A stretch of 20,419 bases of DNA, taken from an uncultured Collinsella sp. Its GTDB lineage: Bacteria > Actinomycetota > Coriobacteriia > Coriobacteriales > Coriobacteriaceae. The stretch is taken from NCBI GenBank assembly GCA_902494715.1, contig CABUUJ010000039.1:1-20419 (forward strand), read 5' to 3'. Positions 1 to 5,144 of this stretch are shown piece after piece. The position numbers and the translations under genes were made by a program. The stretch's first letter is position 1, and each line of letters begins with the position of its first letter. The notes below the pieces were generated by a model. The model ran no database searches and was not told where the DNA came from. It saw nothing but the letters and a program-made list of their open reading frames with translations.

Positions 1-132
1 CTGCTCGACGACCTGGCAGACCTCACCGACTCGTTCTACTTCATCGAGGCCGGCACGCTCGTGGAAAAGACCGAGTCGTCCTCGCAGACGCTCAAGCAGG
101 AATACCTCGATACATACGAGGGAGGTGAATGA
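1..132 (+). CDS. C-terminal end of a probable ABC transporter ATP-binding protein (5' truncated by window)
   Basis: An open frame runs from the window edge to a TGA at 130-132 and gives 43 residues. They contain the string FYFIEAGTLVEKT, which resembles the final beta strands of ABC ATPases of the bacitracin/lantibiotic export type, where an F-I-x-x-G-x-L-V/I-E pattern follows the H-loop region. Walker A, the signature motif and Walker B all lie outside the window, so the family call rests on this tail alone. The end of the frame (GGAGGTGAATGA) doubles as the ribosome-binding site of the next gene, so the two genes are probably co-transcribed and coupled. Substrate unknown. The tail could belong to another NTPase, but the coupled membrane-anchored protein downstream fits a transporter operon. 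Confidence 0.5.
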   Translation: MLDDLADLTDSFYFIEAGTLVEKTESSSQTLKQEYLDTYEGGE

Positions 133-133
133 C

Positions 134-562
134 ATGATAGGCAAGAGCTATGCAAAGATAGCGATTGTTGGCTTTGTACTTTGTCTTGCAATGGTGCTAT
201 GTGCATCATTTGCGAGGTATAGGTCCGAGCAGTCGTTCATCGATGGCGCTGAAAATGGGTTTGGCATAGACGGGATGTATGTCAACGATGGCGCGACCAG
301 GCCGTCTATGGCGATTCTTGCAGGCGAAGACATGGAATGGCAAATCTGTAATGACGATGGCTCTTGTATGAGTGGTCGTTTGGCCGCAACGAGCGATCCG
401 AATTCGTTTGATCTTCTCGACAATGATGGATCGGATTGCGGTTCAGTTCACCTGTCGTATGCATCACGAGACGGGATGGACGGCATTCTCTACGTCTCCC
501 ACGAGACTGGCGATTTCAAGATGCGCAGGACTAACCGAGTGCCGGCTTTTATCGAGGAGTGA
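134..562 (+). CDS. Hypothetical membrane-anchored exported protein, 142 aa
   Basis: I do not recognise the family. The ATG at 134 is preferred over a GTG at 125 because GGAGGTG (121-127) sits just upstream of it at normal spacing. The upstream gene's stop lies between that site and the ATG. Residues 1-7 are short and basic, and about 8-27 form one strongly hydrophobic segment, so this is a signal anchor. No lipobox is present: the residue before each candidate Cys is Leu. The rest is polar and acidic with three cysteines (WQIC, GSC, SDCG) and many Gly/Asp residues, suggesting a small extracytoplasmic domain of about 110 residues. GC content is visibly lower than in the core genes, consistent with transfer. 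As the partner of a probable ABC ATPase it could be an accessory or immunity component of a transporter, which is inference only. Confidence 0.6.
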   Translation: MIGKSYAKIAIVGFVLCLAMVLCASFARYRSEQSFIDGAENGFGIDGMYVNDGATRPSMAILAGEDMEWQICNDDGSCMSGRLAATSDPNSFDLLDNDGSDCGSVHLSYASRDGMDGILYVSHETGDFKMRRTNRVPAFIEE

Positions 563-567
563 GAATT

Positions 568-596
568 CCCGGCGGTCTGCCGATCAGGCCGCCGGG
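568..596 (+). terminator. GC-rich hairpin after the 142-aa gene, possible terminator without U tract
   Basis: CCCGGCGG at 568-575 pairs perfectly with CCGCCGGG at 589-596. The stem can extend inward through four more pairs, one of them G-U, to a five-base loop. It begins six bases after the stop at 560-562. No T run follows on either strand, so termination activity is plausible from position but not certain. Confidence 0.4.
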
Positions 597-605
597 GTAT
601 CGAAT

Positions 606-641
606 CCCGCATTCATCCGTACACACACGGATGAATGCGGG
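606..641. repeat. Perfect 15-bp inverted repeat with a 6-nt loop
   Basis: CCCGCATTCATCCGT at 606-620 and its exact reverse complement at 627-641 flank the loop ACACAC. A further partial copy of the stem core (CGGATGAA) lies at 648-655. No T run follows, so it is not a classic intrinsic terminator. It could be a second transcription barrier, a protein-binding palindrome or the trace of a mobile element. It lies in the 563-1,011 gap, which otherwise holds only the exonuclease remnant. Confidence 0.7.
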
Positions 642-664
642 AAGTGTCCGGATGAAGTTGATAA

Positions 665-880
665 TCAAGGAAACAATGCCGTTCTGCCTGGGACGGCTTT
701 GGTCTGGACTTTAACTACAACATCGCAATCGACACTTATCAACTCGCGCGACGCGCATGGCCAAATCTCGGACGCTGGTGCATGGAGGACCTTCGAGATT
801 TACTGTACATCCAAAACGACGACGCACACCGCGTGCTCGCCGACTGCGAAGACGAGATGGCTGTCTACAATGCGATCTGA
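665..880 (+). pseudogene. Remnant of a DnaQ-like (DEDDh) 3'-5' exonuclease, C-terminal part
   Basis: The frame ending at TGA 878-880 contains FNYNIAIDTYQLARRAWPNL, then MEDLRDLL, then AHRVLADCEDEMAVYNAI. This is the order expected for the second half of an RNase T/DnaQ exonuclease: the IDTxxLAR helix, a (K/M)xxxLxxxL segment, and the HRxLxD catalytic motif, with His then Asp five residues later. The Exo I DxE motif and the N-terminal half are missing. The frame upstream meets a stop at 662-664, and no start with a ribosome-binding site is visible. It is therefore a broken fragment rather than a working gene. An intact homologue may exist elsewhere in the genome. The stretch after it (881-1,011) holds only small hairpins, such as 938-950. 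Confidence 0.6.
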
Positions 881-1011
881 AACGGCGTGAAGTCCGGAGA
901 TCTTTCTGTGGAACCGCCGCGCCGTCGCGCGAGCCGACCGGGCAACCCGGCAATCTGGTCCCGGCTCTCCCGGTCGTATTCCTACGATATCGCCCCTAGA
1001 TCACCAATGTG

Positions 1012-1251
1012 TCAGATAAAGAATGAGGCAATGGCTATGATCACGCCTACGGCAGATGCAACGACTGCGCCTTTTTTCCTCTCCTTTAGTCCGTCGAATA
1101 GGGTTGCCGTAAAGTAAAGGGCGGAAATGCAGGCTATGGCAAGCGAAACGAGTTCCTTGGGCGGTTTCAGCAAAAGGTCGCTAGCAAAGAGTAATGCAAG
1201 CAGGGCAAAGCCGATTGTGTTCAAGTATCTCGATTGATTTTGCGACAACAT
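1012..1251 (-). CDS. Small three-helix membrane protein, 79 aa; candidate immunity protein
   Basis: The ATG at 1251 is preceded by AAGGAAG (complement of 1257-1263) at good spacing, which supports a real gene. The protein has three hydrophobic segments at about residues 12-28, 34-53 and 62-79. A basic KERKKG turn separates the second and third, and the C-terminus is very short. I do not recognise a named family. It starts 12 bases after the stop of a broken gene for a small secreted cysteine-containing protein and seems to have been the last gene of that operon. Small multi-helix membrane proteins placed directly after a bacteriocin precursor are often immunity proteins. That role is inferred from position and size only. 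The frame is intact, in contrast to the two genes upstream of it. Confidence 0.6.
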   Translation of the reverse strand: MLSQNQSRYLNTIGFALLALLFASDLLLKPPKELVSLAIACISALYFTATLFDGLKERKKGAVVASAVGVIIAIASFFI

Positions 1252-1263
1252 GGCAACTTCCTT

Positions 1264-1669
1264 TCAGAACATGCAAGTGAAAAGTTGGTACGATGTCATT
1301 GCGGTTGCAAAAAAGCCGCCGCTAGGACCGGTTGTCGCGAGACCGGCGATAACTTCAGCGGTGCCAGCAAGGTAGGGATCGCGCAGGCAAGCCTCCTCCT
1401 TCGCGTTCAGCTTGACCTTGTGAGGGACGGGGCGGTTATTTGCAGATCCGTGAGAATCGCACCACGCCTTGGAATATGAATCCGCGCAGCGCCCGCGCTC
1501 AAAAAAGGGATATATCGTAATTTTCGTCGTAATTGACTCCGACGTGGATATCGCTGCTCTCGGCGGGAGATCCCTCGTCGGCATGGGCTGCCGCAACGGG
1601 TACAAATGGTGTCATGACAAGGGAGGGGCAAAGAGTTGCTGAGACGATGGAGGGTAGGCATTTCTTCAT
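1264..1669 (-). pseudogene. Secreted four-cysteine small protein (bacteriocin-like precursor), frameshifted at a T6 run
   Basis: The ATG at 1669 has a strong AAGGAG site (complement of 1676-1681). The first frame gives 56 residues and stops at TGA (1499-1501). It has a basic start, a hydrophobic stretch and an A-H-A/D-E site near residue 30, so it is a Sec signal peptide. Exactly at the stop, in a run of six T (complement of 1501-1506), a shift of +1 continues into a second frame of 78 residues ending at 1264. The joined protein would have 134 residues, about 104 after cleavage. Its cysteines are at 61, 70, 94 and 132, and a Gly/Ala/Thr-rich hydrophobic stretch spans 99-131. That layout suits a disulfide-bonded membrane-active peptide, but no known family is recognised. 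The break may be a mutation, a sequencing error, transcript slippage or a programmed UUU-UGA shift. Confidence 0.6.
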
Positions 1670-1698
1670 GGCTGGCTCCTTAATCTGGCCTTTGATAG

Positions 1699-2034
1699 TT
1701 ACTCGATGTCGCCTCCTTCCGCTTTATATCCGTTGTATTCGGCGTATTTCTTTAATAAGACAAGAGGTTCTTCCTCTCCTTCGGATAAGCCGATGATGTT
1801 TCCTTGATCATCCAGTATGAATACGGACGGAATATGCTCAAGTTCATATTGGTCATACACAGCCTTATCTTAATCTATGTATATGGGAGAGTCTCCTTCA
1901 TGGACCGAGGCTTCTTCAATTGTGCTGTCCTCGGAAACAGTGAAAAGGTTCTTCCTTAAGGCTGCGAAATTATCAAGTTGTTGCATATCTTCTATGAGAG
2001 ATTCGCAGTGCTGACACCACGATGCCCAGATACC
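1699..2034 (-). pseudogene. Thioredoxin/TlpA-like oxidoreductase remnant, 5' truncated, with internal stop
   Basis: Reading leftwards from about 2,034, the frame gives WASWCQHCE (2,028 to about 2,002), the CXXC active site of the thioredoxin/TlpA/ResA fold with its leading Trp. A TAA at 1870-1872 interrupts the frame. Directly after it the same frame continues with HIPSVFILDDQGNIIG, the cis-Pro loop and following strand that end thioredoxin-like domains, and stops at 1699-1701. The signal or anchor region and first strand are lost at the right end, where the DNA switches to an unrelated DUF6273 gene. Local GC is low, unlike the core genes. Its 3' end lies 29 bases before the secreted cysteine-protein gene, so it was probably in the same operon, perhaps forming or rearranging that protein's disulfides (inference). 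Confidence 0.75.
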
Positions 2035-2543
2035 GCATCATCGGTATCAACCATGACGACCTCGCCGACGGTAGCGGCAAGGCGGGGCTGACGTTTGAGA
2101 CGACCAACGATGCCCTATACAAACACATCTGGAACGACACAAAGACCAATGTCGGCGGTTGGAGGTCCTCTAAGCTCCGCGCCCGCCTGAACTCCGGTGA
2201 CCTCTGGGCGCTCCTGCCGGCCGAGCTCCAGTCCAAGGCGAAGGCCGTCACGAAGATGACGGACAACGAGGGCGGCGGTAGCGCCGGCACTCCGACGGCA
2301 ACGAATGACAAGGTCTTCATCCTCTCGACGACCGAGATTTACGGAGACCTCCAGTCTGACGGCGCCCAGTACGAGTACTATGCGACGTCGAGGTATTCTG
2401 GACCTGAGATTGTGTGCTATTTCAGCACTCGTTCCGTGTCTCCGAGTGACTCAACGGACTTTATCTATGTTGACCCTTTCGGTCGCTGGAGCAGCGGTAG
2501 TGCCAACAGTGCCGGCAACGTGTTTCCCGCTTGGTGCTTCTAG
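2022..2543 (+). pseudogene. C-terminal fragment of a DUF6273-type surface protein
   Basis: The frame to TAG 2541-2543 opens with YRIIGINHDDLADGSGKAGLTF and goes on to NVGGWRSSKLR, LNSGDLW, KAVTKM, TATNDKVFILSTTEIYG and a C-terminal FIYVDPFGRWS...FPAWCF. These are hallmark blocks of DUF6273 domains, which I know from large exported proteins of Coriobacteriia and some Firmicutes. Their molecular role is not established. The only usable start (ATG 2022) has no ribosome-binding site, and the first nine bases belong to the thioredoxin remnant on the other strand. The 172-173 residues lack a signal peptide. This is best read as the 3' end of a larger gene truncated by recombination. Its own terminator follows at 2557. 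Confidence 0.7.
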
Positions 2544-2556
2544 ATTTTCTAGTGCA

Positions 2557-2588
2557 AGGCCCGCGCGACTCCGCGCGGGCCTATCTTT
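2557..2588 (+). terminator. Intrinsic terminator after the DUF6273 fragment
   Basis: AGGCCCGCGCG (2557-2567) pairs perfectly with CGCGCGGGCCT (2572-2582) across the loop ACTC, followed by ATCTTTT. The 11-bp stem and short T run on the plus strand, 13 bases after the stop codon, make a standard Rho-independent terminator. Confidence 0.85.
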
Positions 2589-2785
2589 TGGCAAGTGTAC
2601 GAACGGTTTAGGTTCGCGGCACAGGTATTCGGGTTGAGGAGAAATAGGGTCATACAGCGGCTCTCAGAGCGCCAGCCGCACTCCTCCGCCATTACCTCTG
2701 CGGCGTCCTCGTATAGAGCCCGTCCTGCTTGGCGTTTCGTTGCAACAGCCCACTTGTCCACCAATCAAGTGGACTACTGGAATAA

Positions 2786-2865
2786 ATACAGCGACACGCT
2801 TGTTCGATACAGTCGCTATATCTGTGTAAATCGCCGCGATAAATACAGCCTGTACTCGGCTGTAT
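2786..2865. repeat. ATACAG box cluster with an inverted copy
   Basis: ATACAG occurs at 2786-2791, 2807-2812 and 2843-2848. The complement CTGTAT is at 2860-2865 and a variant CTGTGT at 2822-2827. The last pair forms an 8-bp inverted repeat, ATACAGCC (2843-2850) and GGCTGTAT (2858-2865), around seven bases. Such an array looks like a set of repressor half-sites, but no target gene is intact nearby. Confidence 0.45.
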
Positions 2866-2978
2866 ACCAGCTACGCGTATGTAGATTCGTATCGCGTCAA
2901 TAAATCGGCTCAAGCGTGTGCAAAACGCGCAAGTAACCGCAAAAAGCGAATATCGCGCAGGTAGATTTTGGCGTGCTG

Positions 2979-3008
2979 TTGCTTAATCAAAATTAAGCAA
3001 TTGCTTAA
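2979..3008. repeat. Three alternating TTGCTTAA/TTAAGCAA half-sites forming nested palindromes
   Basis: TTGCTTAAT (2979-2987) faces ATTAAGCAA (2992-3000) across CAAA. The second arm together with TTGCTTAA (3001-3008) forms a perfect 16-bp palindrome at 2993-3008. The block lies directly beyond the T tract of the tRNA-Pro terminator. It could be an operator or a recombination site. Confidence 0.6.
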
Positions 3009-3011
3009 AAC

Positions 3012-3041
3012 AAAAAAGGTCAGGCACTAGGTGCCTGACCT
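3012..3041 (-). terminator. Intrinsic terminator downstream of tRNA-Pro
   Basis: AGGTCAGGCAC (3017-3027) pairs perfectly with GTGCCTGACCT (3031-3041) across a three-base loop. On the minus strand the hairpin is followed by six T (complement of 3012-3017), so it ends transcription leaving the tRNA-Pro gene ten bases upstream. Confidence 0.88.
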
Positions 3042-3050
3042 GCAAACTTC

Positions 3051-3127
<77 letters not shown>

Positions 3128-3169
3128 AAGCTTTTGTTTGTTGCTCTGCTCTCGCTCGCAACAGGGAGT

Positions 3170-3199
3170 ATATTAACCCGAAACTTTGCCCTTGTGCAA
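3170..3199 (-). promoter_or_regulatory. Predicted sigma-70-type promoter of tRNA-Pro
   Basis: On the minus strand TTGCAC (complement of 3194-3199) and TAATAT (complement of 3170-3175) are separated by 18 bases. The -10 lies about 42 bases before the mature tRNA 5' end at 3127. It sits between the coaBC stop (3208) and the tRNA. No terminator hairpin is seen after coaBC, so read-through into the tRNA is also possible. Confidence 0.5.
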
Positions 3200-3207
3200 G
3201 AACTTTT

Positions 3208-4422
3208 TTACAAATTTTGAAGCAAGTCCAAAATTGTATCCGCGAGCTGGGGCTTTGTTAGTACGGGAAGTTCTTGCGTACCCGCTGTGCTCATGATCCA
3301 AGCCTTGTTGGTGTCGGTTCCAAAGCCCGAATCGGCGCGCGATACATCGTTGGCGATAATTACATCGCAACCCTTGCGGGCGAGCTTTCGCTGAGCGTAC
3401 TCCACGACGTTATCGGTCTCGGCCGCAAATCCGATCACGCATCGCTCGCCCTTCTGGCGCGAAAGCTCAGCCAAGATATCGACCGTCTCGACCAGTTCGA
3501 TACAATCCAAGCGTTCGTTGGCCTTTTTGAGCTTGTGGTCCGCAGGGGCTTCGGGGGTGTAGTCGGCGACGGCTGCCGCGCAAATGGCCGCATCGGCCGT
3601 CTGAAAGGCGCCCAGCGCCGCCTGCAGCATCTCTGCGGCGGTCTGCACGCGCACGCACCCCACGCCGCGGGGAACATCGAGCGATGTCGGCCCCAGCACA
3701 AGCGTAACCGCAGCACCGCGGCGAGCGGCCTCCCCCGCCAGGGCGATGCCCATCTTGCCCGACGAACGGTTGCCAATAAAGCGCACGGGGTCGATCGGCT
3801 CGTGCGTAGGACCGGCAGTGATCACGATGCACTTGCCTGCCAGGTCTTGCGGGACGGGGTTCAGCACCTCGCAGACGGCCTCGACGATGTCCTCGGGCTC
3901 ACTCATGCGTCCCGTGTCCACGTCGCCGCAGGCAAGGTAGCCGCTGCCGGGTCCTACCACATGGATGCCACGGTCACGCAGCATGACCATATTGGCCTGC
4001 GTGGCCGGCGCCTTCCACATGCCGTTGTTCATGGCCGGGGCGATCACGATGGGTCGCGGCGTGGCAAGCAGCGTAGTGGAGATGAGGTCATCGGCGATAC
4101 CGTTTGCCATCTTGGCGATGATATTGGCCGTCGCGGGCGCCACGACCACCAGATCGGGCTCCTGGGCCAGCGAAATGTGGTGGATGGGGTCGGAGGGATC
4201 GTCGAACAGGCCCACCGCGACCGGCTCGTTGGTGAGTGCACGGAAGGTAAGCGGCCCGACAAACTCGGTGGCATGCTCGCTCATGACGACCTTGACGCGG
4301 GCGCCTCGCTTTTGCAGCAGGCGCACGATATTGCACGACTTATAGGCGGCGATCCCGCCGGTAATGCCCAGCAGGATCGTTTTTCCCTCAAGTTGCATTG
4401 AATTGTTGGGTGCCGCCGTCAT
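3208..4422 (-). CDS. coaBC: Bifunctional phosphopantothenoylcysteine decarboxylase / phosphopantothenate-cysteine ligase
   Basis: The protein carries out two steps of coenzyme A synthesis: CTP-dependent joining of 4'-phosphopantothenate to cysteine (CoaB), then FMN-dependent decarboxylation to 4'-phosphopantetheine (CoaC). At 404 residues it has normal full length. The N-terminal CoaC flavoprotein shows LLGITGGIAAYKS (about 17-29), the HHIS active-site histidine region (81-84), PAMNNGMW (129-136) and the substrate-flap cysteine in GYLACGD (161-167). CoaB starts near 197 and shows AGPTHEPIDPVRFIGNRSSG (203-222), a KKANERLD segment and VIGFAAET. The ATG at 4422 lies two bases after the upstream stop, with AAGGAAG inside that gene as ribosome-binding site. 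It is the last protein gene of the minus-strand string. Confidence 0.97.
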   Translation of the reverse strand: MTAAPNNSMQLEGKTILLGITGGIAAYKSCNIVRLLQKRGARVKVVMSEHATEFVGPLTFRALTNEPVAVGLFDDPSDPIHHISLAQEPDLVVVAPATANIIAKMANGIADDLISTTLLATPRPIVIAPAMNNGMWKAPATQANMVMLRDRGIHVVGPGSGYLACGDVDTGRMSEPEDIVEAVCEVLNPVPQDLAGKCIVITAGPTHEPIDPVRFIGNRSSGKMGIALAGEAARRGAAVTLVLGPTSLDVPRGVGCVRVQTAAEMLQAALGAFQTADAAICAAAVADYTPEAPADHKLKKANERLDCIELVETVDILAELSRQKGERCVIGFAAETDNVVEYAQRKLARKGCDVIIANDVSRADSGFGTDTNKAWIMSTAGTQELPVLTKPQLADTILDLLQNL

Positions 4423-4424
4423 CG

Positions 4425-5144
4425 TTAGGCTTCCTTGCTGGGGAGCACGAGCAGGCGGTGGCAGTATGGGCAGTGCGTAATCTCGCTACCGTCGTGGTTG
4501 AGGTCGCTCATGGACGACGCCTGCAGCGCGGTGTGGCAGACCGTGGGGATGTTGCCCTTGATGGTCTCGACGGCCAGGCCACGGAACTGCTTGAGCAGAC
4601 GCTCGTAATCGGTGAGCACGTCGGTCGGCAGCGTGGCAGCCAGCGCAGTGCGCTCCTTAGTGGCGGCGTCAATCTGAGCCTGGAGATCGGCGGCCTTGGC
4701 GCGGGCGGCCTTGGTATCGGCCTTCACGCCCTCCTCGAACTTGGCGATGATGGCCTGCGCGCGAGCCTCGCGGTCGAGCGCCTCCTTGTGGGCGACGACG
4801 ACGTCCTTGCGGGTGTGCTCGATCTTGTCCAGACGCTTGGCCAGGGTGGCGAGCTCGTTCTCCAGGTCCTGAACCTCGCGGTAGTCAGAGCCGTCAACGT
4901 GGCGCTTTTTGGCGGCCTCGATGGCGTTATTGGTCTGAATCTCGGTGGTGTTGAGATCGTCGAGCTCAATATCCAGGTCCTTGCGCTGGGCGTAGAGCTT
5001 GGTCATCTCGGACTTGAGCTTAACGTAGGTCTTGCGCTTGGAAGCGAGTTCCTTGAGCTCCGGCATATTGGCAAGTTCGCTCTTGTTGCGGGCGAGCTCC
5101 AAATCGATCTGTTGCAGCTTGAGTAGCGTAGCGCCGGCGCTCAT
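4425..5144 (-). CDS. Coiled-coil / C4-type zinc-ribbon protein (DUF164-like)
   Basis: The family is widespread in Actinobacteria and Firmicutes, often beside nif3. Its role is not settled, and a nucleic-acid-related or chaperone-like function has been suggested. I chose the ATG at 5144 (239 aa) because AAGGAGAG lies just upstream and it overlaps the nif3 stop as ATGA. An in-frame start at 5180 would overlap nif3 by 40 bases without such a site. Residues about 8-175 form a long coiled-coil hairpin rich in Lys, Glu, Ala and Leu. The C-terminal ribbon has CPYC (225-228), but the first knuckle reads IPTVCHTAL with a single Cys (203). The expected first Cys of CXXC, at 200, is Pro. Zinc binding may therefore be altered or absent. 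Confidence 0.8.
   Translation of the reverse strand: MSAGATLLKLQQIDLELARNKSELANMPELKELASKRKTYVKLKSEMTKLYAQRKDLDIELDDLNTTEIQTNNAIEAAKKRHVDGSDYREVQDLENELATLAKRLDKIEHTRKDVVVAHKEALDREARAQAIIAKFEEGVKADTKAARAKAADLQAQIDAATKERTALAATLPTDVLTDYERLLKQFRGLAVETIKGNIPTVCHTALQASSMSDLNHDGSEITHCPYCHRLLVLPSKEA

Larger units (their letters stand above)
2590..3011. other. Gene-free stretch with operator-like repeats
   Basis: No frame here has both a ribosome-binding site and a recognisable protein. Short frames exist on both strands: a GTG at 2595 on plus, and TTG/ATG starts near 2764 and 2913 on minus. They overlap each other and lack support. The visible structure is a 7-bp inverted repeat at 2750-2772 (CCACTTG/CAAGTGG), a group of ATACAG boxes at 2786-2865 and palindromes at 2979-3008. 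GC is lower than in the core genes. It may be the leftover control region of a lost gene. Confidence 0.5.

Noticed and set aside
2549..2764. 71-codon minus-strand frame with a partly protein-like composition
   Set aside because: It starts at TTG without a ribosome-binding site and runs through the plus-strand terminator hairpin. It has no recognised domain.
2595..2903. 102-codon plus-strand frame starting with GTG after the DUF6273 terminator
   Set aside because: There is no ribosome-binding site and no recognisable motif, and it crosses the inverted repeats. Opposite-strand frames of similar length exist in the same DNA.
3274..4401. 375-codon plus-strand frame opposite coaBC, and other long frames opposite core genes
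   Set aside because: These are antisense shadows of GC-rich genes. The coaBC frame carries all family motifs, and the opposite frames have none.
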